NCBI GenBank assembly: GCA_965200235.1 | Contig: OZ241339.1 | Location: 2,418,001-2,482,000, forward strand | Length of the DNA stretch: 64,000 nt | DNA from: Azotimanducus chitobiosivorans | GTDB taxonomy: Bacteria > Pseudomonadota > Gammaproteobacteria > Pseudomonadales > Azotimanducaceae | Direction: 5' to 3' | In this document: piece after piece, positions 54,269 through 62,598 of the stretch | Position numbering within the stretch: position 1 is the stretch's first letter | How the letters are laid out: every line of letters starts with the position of its first letter | The notes under the pieces: generated by a model | The model's database searches: none | The model's input: only the letters and a program-made list of their open reading frames with translations | What the model was told of the DNA's origin: nothing | Translations under genes and position numbers: made by a program

Positions 54269-54310
54269 GTGAACTCCAGATGAGCGCCTGTCCATTCTTG
54301 CGCCAAATCA

Positions 54311-54357
54311 ATCATTTCGCAAGAAAAGCCGCGAGGAAGTTTCTTAATTCGCGAAAT
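54311..54357. promoter_or_regulatory. Candidate operator upstream of hsaA with ATTCGCGAAAT
   Basis: ATTTCGC (about 54314-54320) and GCGAAAT (54351-54357) form widely spaced arms, with AAGAAA and TTTCTT pairing inside them. TTCGCGAA (54348-54355) is itself a perfect 8-bp palindrome. The 11-mer at 54347-54357 is identical to that at 25310-25320. The site lies 72 bp or more before the hsaA ATG. Confidence 0.5.
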
Positions 54358-54428
54358 TTCCGAGCCAAATTGCGTAAATGGGTGAAATTATGGAATAGTA
54401 GCCACCCCTTCTCTTCTCAAGCCTTGGC

Positions 54429-55571
54429 ATGGCAGAAGTTTCAAAACTCGTGCAGGCGGTCTCGGAATGTGCTGCACTCATCGCGGCGTGTGCGGATGAA
54501 GGCCGAGCAGCGCGGCAAGTACCGGGCGAAGTCATTGAGGCGCTCAAGACATCAGGCTACATGCGCGCCCTGCTGCCCAAGCAATGGGGCGGGCTTGAGG
54601 TGTCGCCGAACGAATTTTTTCAAGCGAGCATGAAGATCGCCGAGCAGGACATGAGCACTGCCTGGATTGCCGGCATCATCGCCGTACACGCCTATCAGCT
54701 TGCCATCATGGACGAAAAGGCACAAGCGGATGTCTATGGCGACGACCCCAATACGCTCATTTCAAGCTCCTACAATCCTGTCGGCGGCAAGGTAGCGCCC
54801 GCGACTGGCGGACTCATGCTGTCAGGTCGCTGGGGGTGGAGCTCGGGTTCGGCCCACTGCGACTGGGTGCTACTCGGCGCCATCGTGCCGGGCGAGGGCT
54901 ATCGGACTTTCCTCGTGCCACGCGCCGACTATTGCATTGAGGACACTTGGTTCGTCTACGGCCTGCAGGCGACCGGTTCGAACGACATCGTCATCGAAAA
55001 CCCGGTATTCGTGCCGCATCACCGCACGCACAGGCAGATGGACGGATTCAACTGTAAGCACAACCAAACCAACACCCTCTATTCGATCCCTTGGGCGCAG
55101 ATGTTCATTCGCGTCGTCAGCACGCCGGCAATCGGCGCCGCCAAGCATGCTGTGCAAGCGTTCGTCGGCAATTCCGAGAATTCAAGCACCGATCCAACGA
55201 AACTGCGCGCCGATGCGGACATCACGCGACGAGTCGCCGAAACGCTCAACGACATCGACGAAGTCGAGACGATCATGTGCCGAAACTTCGACCGAATGCT
55301 CGCGCAGGTGCGCGCTGGCGACGAGATTCCGCTGATTGATCGGGTCCGCTATCGCTATCAAGCGAGCAAGGTCATCGACCGCATGGCCGCGGCAGTCGAT
55401 CGCTTGTTCGAGGTCGCTGGCGGGCGCAGCGTGTTCGATGGCTCGGCCATTCAGAATATCTGGCGCGACATTCATATCGCACGCGCCCATGTCGCCAACA
55501 ATCCCACGAGCTTCGCGCGCAATTTCGGCGGCATGGCGCTCGGCGGTGACAACGGCGATGTGTTCGTATAG
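54429..55571 (+). CDS. hsaA: HsaA-like flavin-dependent monooxygenase (3-HSA hydroxylase oxygenase component)
   Basis: This 380-residue protein has an acyl-CoA dehydrogenase-like fold adapted to reduced-flavin monooxygenation. Visible features are SGYMRALLPKQWGGLEVSP, MSTAWIAGIIAVHAYQLA, GRWGWSSGSAHCDWVLLG and FARNFGGMALGG. In steroid degradation HsaA hydroxylates the aromatised A ring (3-HSA to 3,4-DHSA) using FMNH2 from the reductase HsaB; no reductase gene is seen here. It is first in the operon, 8 bp before hsaD. No strong ribosome site precedes the ATG. Confidence 0.87.
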   Translation: MAEVSKLVQAVSECAALIAACADEGRAARQVPGEVIEALKTSGYMRALLPKQWGGLEVSPNEFFQASMKIAEQDMSTAWIAGIIAVHAYQLAIMDEKAQADVYGDDPNTLISSSYNPVGGKVAPATGGLMLSGRWGWSSGSAHCDWVLLGAIVPGEGYRTFLVPRADYCIEDTWFVYGLQATGSNDIVIENPVFVPHHRTHRQMDGFNCKHNQTNTLYSIPWAQMFIRVVSTPAIGAAKHAVQAFVGNSENSSTDPTKLRADADITRRVAETLNDIDEVETIMCRNFDRMLAQVRAGDEIPLIDRVRYRYQASKVIDRMAAAVDRLFEVAGGRSVFDGSAIQNIWRDIHIARAHVANNPTSFARNFGGMALGGDNGDVFV

Positions 55572-55579
55572 GCCGCACC

Positions 55580-56407
55580 ATGAGCGATCAAGGTCCGCCA
55601 CGTGCCGAGATTGTTCAGGTCTTCGAGCTTGACATCCACTATCACAGCTACGGACCCGAAGCCGGTGATGCGGTCGTATTCGTCCACGGCAGCGGACCTG
55701 GTGCGAGCGGCTACAGCAACTTCAAAAAGAACATCGATGCCTTCACCGCAGCCGGTAAGCGCGTCATCATTCCCGACCTGCCGGGCTTCGGCTACTCGTC
55801 CAAGCCGACGAACCGCGACTACACCACCGAGTTCTTCAGTACGCATCTTGTCGGCCTGCTCGACGCCATTTCGGTGCCTCGGTTCGCCCTTGTTGGCAAT
55901 TCCCTCGGCGGCGCAGTCAGCATTCGCGTTGCGCTCGACCATCCCGACCGCGTCTCGAAACTGATTCTCATGGCGCCCGGCGGCATTGAAGAACTCGAAA
56001 CCTACCTTGCCATGCCAGCCATGGCCAAGATGATCAACAACTTCGTTGACGGCAAGCTTGACCGCGACGGATTGCGCCGCGTGCTTGAGACCTTGGTCTA
56101 CGACCCACGACACGTGACAGATGCGCTCGTGAGCGAACGCTGGGCAATCCTAGAGCAGCAGCCTCCAGACGTGCTCGCGCGCATGAAGGTGCCGAACATG
56201 GAGGCCGAGCTTTCGGGCATTCAATGTCCGGTCCTCAGCTTCTGGGGCGTCGATGATGAACTGCTGCCAGCAAGCGGCGGCGGCAAAATTACGCACGCCT
56301 GCAAGCCGAGCCGGCACATCGAACTCGCCGAGTGCGGTCACTGGGTCATGGTCGAGCATACGCGCCTGTTTAATGCCGCCTGCCTCGACTTTCTTGAGCA
56401 CGATTAA
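55580..56407 (+). CDS. hsaD: HsaD-like meta-cleavage product hydrolase
   Basis: This 275-residue alpha/beta hydrolase has an oxyanion loop HGSGPGASGYSNF, nucleophile S108 in GNSLGG, acid in WGVDDELLP and His in ECGHWVMVE. These match the C-C bond hydrolases of the BphD/HsaD class. HsaD splits 4,9-DSHA into HIP (the C/D-ring acid) and 2-hydroxyhexa-2,4-dienoate. The next gene starts at the last base of its stop (TAATG), so translation is coupled. Confidence 0.9.
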   Translation: MSDQGPPRAEIVQVFELDIHYHSYGPEAGDAVVFVHGSGPGASGYSNFKKNIDAFTAAGKRVIIPDLPGFGYSSKPTNRDYTTEFFSTHLVGLLDAISVPRFALVGNSLGGAVSIRVALDHPDRVSKLILMAPGGIEELETYLAMPAMAKMINNFVDGKLDRDGLRRVLETLVYDPRHVTDALVSERWAILEQQPPDVLARMKVPNMEAELSGIQCPVLSFWGVDDELLPASGGGKITHACKPSRHIELAECGHWVMVEHTRLFNAACLDFLEHD

Positions 56408-57189
56408 TGCTTGATGAACGAGAGTGCAATCGACTCGCGGCCGCGCTGCATGGCGCACTCCGTGATAGATCGCCGATCGCGCCTTTCAGCAAGACCCACG
56501 CCGAGATTGACATTGACGATGCGTATCGGATTAGCCGCGCCTTCCTTGATCGACGCAAGGCCGAAGGCGAGCGCGTCATCGGCAAGAAAATCGGTGTGAC
56601 GAGTGCGGTGGTGCAAAAGATGCTCGGCATCGACCGGCCCGACTTCGGATTCCTTACTGACGCCATGTGGTGCCGCGATTGTATTGTGGACACGGTCGCG
56701 CTCATCGCCCCGCGCGCCGAGGCTGAAATCGCTTTTCGCCTCGCCGAGGATCTCGTGGGACCTGGCATCACGCCCGCCGATGTCCTTGATGCCACCGAAT
56801 GCGTCATGCCCTGTTTCGAAATCGTCGATTCGCGCATTCGCGACTGGCGCATCGGCATTTGCGATACTATTGCCGACAACGCTTCGTGCGGGCTCTTTGT
56901 TCTCGGCACGGCCGAATCTCCGCCCGCATCCCTTGATCTGAAGCGCCTTCACGTGACGGTTCACAAGAACGGCGAGTTCTTGAGCGAAGGAGCGGCATCA
57001 ATGGTGCAGGGCGCGCCAGAAAACGCGGTTGCGTGGCTTGCGAACACGCTCGGGCAATACGGAATTCCGTTTCGGGCTGGCGAGGTCATCCTCTCCGGCT
57101 CACTGGTGCCCCTCGAGGACGCAGGCCCGGGTGATGTCTTTCGCATGGACATTCCCGGACTCGGCGGCGCCGAGGTGCGATTCACGTGA
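56407..57189 (+). CDS. hsaE: HsaE-like 2-hydroxypenta/hexadienoate hydratase
   Basis: This 260-residue protein has the 2-keto-4-pentenoate hydratase fold: GKKIGVTSAVVQKMLGI, RAEAEIAFRLAEDL, CFEIVDSRI and the C-terminal ILSGSLVPLEDAGPGD. The Glu residues in AEAEIAF bind the divalent metal. It hydrates the C6 (or C5) dienoate from HsaD to 4-hydroxy-2-oxohexanoate. Overlaps with hsaD (1 bp) and hsaG (4 bp) place it firmly in the operon. Confidence 0.9.
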   Translation: MLDERECNRLAAALHGALRDRSPIAPFSKTHAEIDIDDAYRISRAFLDRRKAEGERVIGKKIGVTSAVVQKMLGIDRPDFGFLTDAMWCRDCIVDTVALIAPRAEAEIAFRLAEDLVGPGITPADVLDATECVMPCFEIVDSRIRDWRIGICDTIADNASCGLFVLGTAESPPASLDLKRLHVTVHKNGEFLSEGAASMVQGAPENAVAWLANTLGQYGIPFRAGEVILSGSLVPLEDAGPGDVFRMDIPGLGGAEVRFT

Positions 57190-58124
57190 CGACCAAGTGC
57201 GCCATTCTCGGTTCGGGCAATATCGGCACCGATCTGATGATGAAGATTGTCAAGACATCTGGCGAGTTGGAACTCGTCCTGATGGTCGGCATCGAAGCGG
57301 ATTCCGAAGGTCTGTGCTGCGCGCGCGAGCTCGGAGTCACGACCTGTGAGACTGGCATTGACGGCGCGCGCGAGCTCGCTAACTGGTCAGGCGTGCGAAT
57401 CGTCTTTGACGCGACCTCGGCAAGCGCGCACGCGCGCCACGATGCGCTTTGCCGTGCAGACAACAAGCAACTCGTCGATTTAACGCCCGCGGCGATCGGC
57501 CCCTATTGCGTGCCCGTGGTCAACCTGAGCGAGCATCTGGGGACAGGCAACGTCAACATGGTGAGTTGCGGCGGCCAAGCGACGATCCCGATGGTGCATG
57601 CCGTGCGCCGCGTTTCAGAGCGCGTTCCCTACGCTGAGATTGTCGCGTCGGTGGCGTCAAAGAGCGCTGGCCCAGGCACGCGCGCCAATATCGACGAGTT
57701 CACCGACACCACGGCAAAAGGCCTCGAAGTCGTTGGCGGCGCCGAGCGCGGCAAGGCCATCATCGTGCTCAATCCGGCCGAGCCGCCGATGATCATGCGC
57801 GATACCGTCTACACCCTGTCGATTGGCGCGGAACAAGACGATATTTCACGTTCAGTCGAAGACATGGTGCGCGAAGTGCAGCAATACGTCCCCGGCTACC
57901 GACTCAAGCAGACAGTGCAGTTCGAGCGCTTCGGCAGCAACGACCCGCTGCGCATTCCCGGCATGGGCGAGTACGAAGGGCTGAAATCAACGATCTTTCT
58001 TGAAGTCGAGGGCGCTGGCCATTCCTTGCCAAAATACGCTGGCAACCTCGACATCATGACCTCGGCGGCGCTCGCCACCGGGTCACGCATCGCCGAACTC
58101 GGCCAAGCACGGATAGGCCCGTGA
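57186..58124 (+). CDS. hsaG: HsaG-like acylating aldehyde dehydrogenase
   Basis: This 312-residue CoA-acylating aldehyde dehydrogenase (MhpF/DmpF family) has an N-terminal Rossmann motif AILGSGNIGTDL, catalytic C128 in VSCGGQATIP and GPGTRANIDEFT. It forms a channelling complex with the aldolase HsaF and converts propionaldehyde or acetaldehyde to the CoA ester with NAD. GTG 57186 overlaps the hsaE stop and is itself followed by an overlap with hsaF. Confidence 0.93.
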   Translation: MTTKCAILGSGNIGTDLMMKIVKTSGELELVLMVGIEADSEGLCCARELGVTTCETGIDGARELANWSGVRIVFDATSASAHARHDALCRADNKQLVDLTPAAIGPYCVPVVNLSEHLGTGNVNMVSCGGQATIPMVHAVRRVSERVPYAEIVASVASKSAGPGTRANIDEFTDTTAKGLEVVGGAERGKAIIVLNPAEPPMIMRDTVYTLSIGAEQDDISRSVEDMVREVQQYVPGYRLKQTVQFERFGSNDPLRIPGMGEYEGLKSTIFLEVEGAGHSLPKYAGNLDIMTSAALATGSRIAELGQARIGP

Positions 58125-59149
58125 TCGACCCCACGCGCGAGAAGATCTACGTCCAGGATGTCACGCTTCGCGACGGCATGCACGCCATACGCCACCAGTA
58201 CGGCGTCGAGCATGTGCAGCGCATTGCCAAGGCGCTCGATGAAGCGGGTGTCGATGCCATCGAAATCGCGCATGGCGACGGACTGAATGGCGGCAGCTTC
58301 AATTACGGGTTCGGCGCGCACACCGATTGGGAGTGGATCGAGGCTGTCGCCGATGCGGTGACGCACGCATGCGTGACAACCTTGATTCTGCCGGGCATTG
58401 CCACCAAGAAAGAGCTGAAACGCGCCTACGACGCAGGCGTGCGCTCGGTGCGCGTGGCGACGCACTGCACCGAGGCCGATGTCGCCAAGCAGCATATCGA
58501 AATCGCGCGCGAACTTGGCATGGACACGGTTGGCTTTCTGATGATGAGCCACATGATCGAGCCGGAAGCGCTCGCGCGGCAAGCCAAGCTCATGGAATCG
58601 TATGGAGCGACGTGCGTCTATGTCACCGATTCCGGCGGCGCACTCGACATGGACGGCTATCGCGAGCGACTCGAAGCCTACGACGCTGTGCTCGACAAGG
58701 CCACCGAGCGGGGCGTTCATGCCCATCACAACCTCTCGCTCGGCGTCGCGAATTCGATTCAAGCCGTGCAGACAGGCGCGCGCCGCGTCGATGCGTCGCT
58801 TGCCGGCATGGGCGCGGGGGCAGGCAACGCGCCTTTGGAAGTGTTCATTGCGGCGGCTGACCGCAAAGGTTGGCAGCACGGCTGCGATCTCTTCAAGCTC
58901 ATGGATGCTGCTGAGACGCTTGTGCGCCCATTGCAGGACCGTCCGGTGCGCGTTGATCGCGAAACACTGTCGCTCGGCTATGCTGGCGTGTATTCGTCTT
59001 TTCTGCGTCACGCTGAAAAAGCGGCCGAGGACTATGGACTCGATGTGCGCGAAATCCTCGTCGAACTCGGCGAGCGACGCATGGTCGGCGGCCAGGAGGA
59101 CATGATCGTCGACGTCGCGCTCGATCTTGTAAAGGAAAGAACAACATGA
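58121..59149 (+). CDS. hsaF: HsaF-like 4-hydroxy-2-oxovalerate/oxohexanoate aldolase
   Basis: This 342-residue HMGL-type TIM-barrel aldolase has the metal and substrate motif VTLRDGMHAIRHQY at the start, DAIEIAHGDGL, GVHAHHNLSLGVANS with its metal-binding HxH, and a C-terminal dehydrogenase-communication domain. It cleaves 4-hydroxy-2-oxohexanoate to pyruvate and propanal, which is handed to HsaG. GTG 58121 overlaps the hsaG stop; its own stop overlaps the hsaC start by 4 bp. Confidence 0.93.
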   Translation: MIDPTREKIYVQDVTLRDGMHAIRHQYGVEHVQRIAKALDEAGVDAIEIAHGDGLNGGSFNYGFGAHTDWEWIEAVADAVTHACVTTLILPGIATKKELKRAYDAGVRSVRVATHCTEADVAKQHIEIARELGMDTVGFLMMSHMIEPEALARQAKLMESYGATCVYVTDSGGALDMDGYRERLEAYDAVLDKATERGVHAHHNLSLGVANSIQAVQTGARRVDASLAGMGAGAGNAPLEVFIAAADRKGWQHGCDLFKLMDAAETLVRPLQDRPVRVDRETLSLGYAGVYSSFLRHAEKAAEDYGLDVREILVELGERRMVGGQEDMIVDVALDLVKERTT

Positions 59150-60042
59150 CCAGTCAACTGCCTATTTTGTCGCTCGGCTATGTGCGCATCGGCGTGCGCG
59201 AACCGCAAGCCTGGGCTGACTTCGGCGAGGCGATCCTCGGGCTGCGGGCAAGCCCTGCGACCGATGGAAGCGTTCAGCTACGCATGGATTCGGCGCCCGC
59301 GCGATTTATCGTTGAGCCTGCCGAGGAGGAAGGGTTCATCGCCGCCGGCTGGGAATGCGAGCGAGATGATTTTGAGGTGCTCGCCGGACGACTTGAACGG
59401 GCAGATGTCGAACTGACAGAAGGCACTTCCGATGCCTGCGAGCGGCGAAGCGTGCACCGCTTCGTCTCTGGTACTGACCCCTCGGGCAACTGCTTCGAGC
59501 TATTTCACGATCGACACGCCGCGACCAATGCGTTCGAATCGCCAATTGAAGGCGTCGAGTTCGTCGCCGACGAGATTGGCCTTGGACATGCCGTCCTGCC
59601 CGCGCCTGAACACGCGGCGACGAGCACCTTTTACCAAGACCTACTCGGCTTCGCGATGAGCGACGCCTTGACCTTGCCACCGCCCGCGGAAGGCGCGCCG
59701 GAAATGATTGTGCATTTTCTGCACGCGCGCAGCCCGCGCCATCACAGTCTTGGCCTCTTCAATGCGCCGGTGCCATCCGGCGTCGTTCACCTCATGGTGG
59801 AAATGACGAGCCTTGATGCCGTCGGATGCTGCCTTGACCGCGTCAATGCCGCTGGCCACCCGCTCACCGCGACGCTCGGCCGGCATCTCAATGACGGCAT
59901 GGTGTCCTTCTACTTTCTCGCACCAGGCGGCATTCCCATTGAAGTCGGCTATGACGGCGAGCAGTTCGACTGGTCTGATTTCGAGCCGACGGTCAGCACC
60001 GTCGGCGACATCTGGGGACATGCGTACCAGTTTCCCGAATGA
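59146..60042 (+). CDS. hsaC: HsaC-like type I extradiol dioxygenase
   Basis: This 298-residue two-domain VOC dioxygenase of the BphC class has iron ligands H148 (GLGHAVL), H215 (VVHLMVE) and E266 (IPIEVGYD). It cleaves the catechol 3,4-DHSA between C4 and C5, giving the substrate of HsaD. It overlaps hsaF by 4 bp and ipdA by 4 bp. In actinobacterial clusters hsaC lies next to hsaA and hsaD; here it follows hsaF. Confidence 0.9.
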   Translation: MTSQLPILSLGYVRIGVREPQAWADFGEAILGLRASPATDGSVQLRMDSAPARFIVEPAEEEGFIAAGWECERDDFEVLAGRLERADVELTEGTSDACERRSVHRFVSGTDPSGNCFELFHDRHAATNAFESPIEGVEFVADEIGLGHAVLPAPEHAATSTFYQDLLGFAMSDALTLPPPAEGAPEMIVHFLHARSPRHHSLGLFNAPVPSGVVHLMVEMTSLDAVGCCLDRVNAAGHPLTATLGRHLNDGMVSFYFLAPGGIPIEVGYDGEQFDWSDFEPTVSTVGDIWGHAYQFPE

Positions 60043-60908
60043 ATAAAACCACTTCAATCGACGCAATCGCTTCGCAAGTCGAATCCGGCATGACCATCGG
60101 CATTGGCGGCTGGGGCGCGCGCCGCAAACCCATGGCGTTTATCCGGGCGCTCCTCAATCGACCAGTGAAAGACCTTACGCTGCTGTCCTACGGCGGCCCC
60201 GACGTTGGCATGCTCGCCGCAGCTGGGAAGATCAAGAAACTGGTCTTTGGCTTTGTTTCTCTGGACACCCTGCCCTTGGAGCCGCATTTTCGCATCGCGC
60301 GGCAAGCCGGTGCCTTTGAGGTGATGGAACTCGACGAAGGCATGTTTCAGCTTGGCCTCAAGGCCGCGGCAGCGCGGCTGCCGTTCCTGCCAACACGAGT
60401 CGGCATCGGCTCGGATGTGCTCGCCCATAATCCCGAGATCAAGATGATCGATTCGCCGTATTCGGACGAATCGCTCGTCGCTGTGCCTGCGCTGCCGCTC
60501 GACATGGCTGTCTGTCACGTCAATCAGGCCGATGTGCTTGGCAACTCGCGTTTGAGCGGCCCCGACCCCTTCTTTGACGAGTGGTTCTGCCGCGCGGCTG
60601 ACAAGGCGTTTCTCACCACCGAAGCCATCGTCCCGACAAGCGCTTTCGATGATCCCATGATCGCCTTGCAAATGCCGATCGAGCGCAATCTGGTGCAGGG
60701 TGTTGCGCTCGCGGAATTCGGCGCCCACCCGACTTCATGCGCGCCCGGCTATGGCATTGATGTCGCCCACTTGCGGCAATATGGCGCCGCCGCCAAAGGC
60801 GGCTGGGCGTCATACTTCGACGAATTCATCGCCGGCAAGGATTTGTCCGAGTACATTGCGCTTCTCGGCAAAGACCACATCCATGCCTTACCACTGCCGG
60901 TTTTCTAG
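60039..60908 (+). CDS. ipdA: IpdA-like CoA-transferase-family subunit alpha (ring-opening hydrolase)
   Basis: This 289-residue class I CoA-transferase-like subunit has GMTIGIGGWGARRKP and LTLLSYGGPDVGMLAAAG near the N-terminus, then PTRVGIGSDV in the middle. IpdA and IpdB together open the last carbon ring of COCHEA-CoA in steroid C/D-ring degradation. ATG 60039 overlaps the hsaC stop. The beta subunit follows 4 bp downstream of its stop, matching the ipdAB order elsewhere. Confidence 0.87.
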   Translation: MNKTTSIDAIASQVESGMTIGIGGWGARRKPMAFIRALLNRPVKDLTLLSYGGPDVGMLAAAGKIKKLVFGFVSLDTLPLEPHFRIARQAGAFEVMELDEGMFQLGLKAAAARLPFLPTRVGIGSDVLAHNPEIKMIDSPYSDESLVAVPALPLDMAVCHVNQADVLGNSRLSGPDPFFDEWFCRAADKAFLTTEAIVPTSAFDDPMIALQMPIERNLVQGVALAEFGAHPTSCAPGYGIDVAHLRQYGAAAKGGWASYFDEFIAGKDLSEYIALLGKDHIHALPLPVF

Positions 60909-60912
60909 CGCG

Positions 60913-61677
60913 ATGTCCTATTCACTCGTCGAACTCTGCATCGCCGCCGCATCAGAAGCGTTTCGCGGTGACGGCGAGCGCCTCGTCACCAGCATCGGCC
61001 TCGTGCCGAGACTTGCCGCGTCGCTTGCGAAATCGACCTTTGAACCCGGCCTGATGATGACCGAAGGCGAGGCCTATCTCGTCAGCGAGCCTGTTCCGGT
61101 CGGTCCGCGCGGCGACTATCGCCCGAAGATCGAAGGGCTGATGACCTACGAGCGCGTCTTCGACCTCATCTACAAAGGCCGGCGGCACGCCCTTGTGACA
61201 CCGGTGCAGGTGGACCGCTTCGGGCAAATGAATATTTCTGCGATTGGTGATTATCAAACGCCCAAGACGGCGCTCCTTGGCGTGCGCGGCTACCCAGGCA
61301 ACACCATCTGCAACGCCAATTCGATGTTCGTGCCGAGCCATGATCAACGCACCTTCGTCAGCGGCGAAGTCGATATGGTCGCTGGCATCGGCTACAACCC
61401 GGCGCGCTGGCCGGGCGGACAGCAGCCCAAATATCTCGACCTGCGACGCATCGTGTCCAATCTCGCCGTCATGGACTTTGGCGGCGCGGATCATGCCATT
61501 CGCGTGGTCAGCCTCCACCCGGGCGTCACCTTTGACCAGGTGCAGGACAGCACGGGCTTTGCGCTTGAACGCATTGATGGCCTCGGCGAGACGCCGCCGC
61601 CGAGCGATTGTCAGCTCGAAGTCATTGAACGGCTCGACCCGCACGGGCTTCGCAAGTCGGTGTTTCCGAACACTTAG
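60913..61677 (+). CDS. ipdB: IpdB-like CoA-transferase-family subunit beta
   Basis: This 254-residue subunit has TSIGLVPRLAASLAK, TEGEAYLVSEPVPVG, QMNISAIGDY and GGQQPKYLDLRRIVSN, typical of IpdB/GctB-type beta subunits. ATG 60913 begins at the conserved SLVELCIAAA; longer in-frame readings run antisense through ipdA in another frame and are excluded. With IpdA it forms the hydrolase that opens the final steroid ring. The next gene starts 9 bp after its stop with AGGAG. Confidence 0.87.
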   Translation: MSYSLVELCIAAASEAFRGDGERLVTSIGLVPRLAASLAKSTFEPGLMMTEGEAYLVSEPVPVGPRGDYRPKIEGLMTYERVFDLIYKGRRHALVTPVQVDRFGQMNISAIGDYQTPKTALLGVRGYPGNTICNANSMFVPSHDQRTFVSGEVDMVAGIGYNPARWPGGQQPKYLDLRRIVSNLAVMDFGGADHAIRVVSLHPGVTFDQVQDSTGFALERIDGLGETPPPSDCQLEVIERLDPHGLRKSVFPNT

Positions 61678-61686
61678 GAGATCTCC

Positions 61687-62598
61687 ATGAGTGAAGATAC
61701 CCAACCCATGGACTTGGAACTCGCACCACGAGTCGATGCGGACATCCGCTACGAGGAAGACGACCCGGTTCTGTTTGAGGTCGCCGAGCACGTCGCGTAT
61801 CTCACGCTCAACCGCCCGCAGGTCTACAACGCGCAGAACAGTCAGATGCTCTACGCGCTTGACGATGCCTTCGCGCGCGCTGTTGACGATGATGCCGTCA
61901 AGGTGATTGTGCTCTGCGCGAACGGCAAGCATTTCTCGCAAGGCCACGACATCGGCACGCCCGGGCGCGACTTCGACAAGGCGCAGGAACGCCGTCTCAT
62001 GTGGTACGACCACAGCAACAAGCCGGAAGCGGAAAAAGCCTTCGCGCGCGAGCAGGAGGTCTATCTTGGCTTTTGCAAGCGCTGGCGCGCGATCCCGAAG
62101 CCAACCATTGCGCAGGTGCATCGCGGCTGCATCGCCGGCGGCCTCATGCTCGCATGGGTGTGCGATCTGATCATCGCATCGGACAATGCCTTCTTTCAGG
62201 ATCCGGTGCTGACCATGGGATTTCCAGGTGTCGAGTACTTCGCGCATGCGCACGAGCTCAACGTGCGGCTCGCCAAGGAGTTTTTGTTTTTGGGCGAGCG
62301 CATGAGCGCGGCGCGCGCCTATGAGATCGGCATGATCAACCGCGTCGTGCCGAGAGACCGGCTTGAAGACGAGGTGCGCGAAGTTGCGTCACGTATTGCC
62401 AAGCAGCCGCGCTTAGGTCTCGTGCTCGCCAAGCAAGCGTGCAATCACATCGAGGACTTGCAGGGCAAGACCACCGGCATTGATGCGGTCTTCGGCATGC
62501 ATCATTTCGCGCATGCGCAAAATTCGCTCGTCAAAGGCGACTATATCGCCGGACACAATTTGAACACCATGGCGAAGTCCAACAAGAAGAAAGGTTAG
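61687..62598 (+). CDS. Enoyl-CoA hydratase/isomerase family protein (crotonase)
   Basis: This 303-residue crotonase has LTLNRPQVYNAQNSQML, the oxyanion-hole strand GKHFSQGHDIGTPG and VHRGCIAGGLMLAWVCDLI, then MGFPGVEYF. It is about 40 residues longer than a minimal crotonase, with an insertion (about 95-120) before the second conserved segment. It is distinct from the EchA20-like gene that starts at 63646. It probably hydrates an unsaturated ring-derived CoA ester. AGGAG lies 6 bases before the ATG; the stop TAG overlaps the GTG of ipdC. Confidence 0.9.
   Translation: MSEDTQPMDLELAPRVDADIRYEEDDPVLFEVAEHVAYLTLNRPQVYNAQNSQMLYALDDAFARAVDDDAVKVIVLCANGKHFSQGHDIGTPGRDFDKAQERRLMWYDHSNKPEAEKAFAREQEVYLGFCKRWRAIPKPTIAQVHRGCIAGGLMLAWVCDLIIASDNAFFQDPVLTMGFPGVEYFAHAHELNVRLAKEFLFLGERMSAARAYEIGMINRVVPRDRLEDEVREVASRIAKQPRLGLVLAKQACNHIEDLQGKTTGIDAVFGMHHFAHAQNSLVKGDYIAGHNLNTMAKSNKKKG

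Noticed and set aside
57896..59011. 371-residue open frame antisense to hsaF
   Set aside because: It is the shadow of a clear HMGL-type aldolase gene; no family signature.
60952..62253. 433-residue open frame antisense to ipdB and the crotonase gene
   Set aside because: It mirrors two well-supported genes with conserved motifs, is rich in His/Arg/Val as expected from antisense GC-rich codons, and has no recognisable domain.
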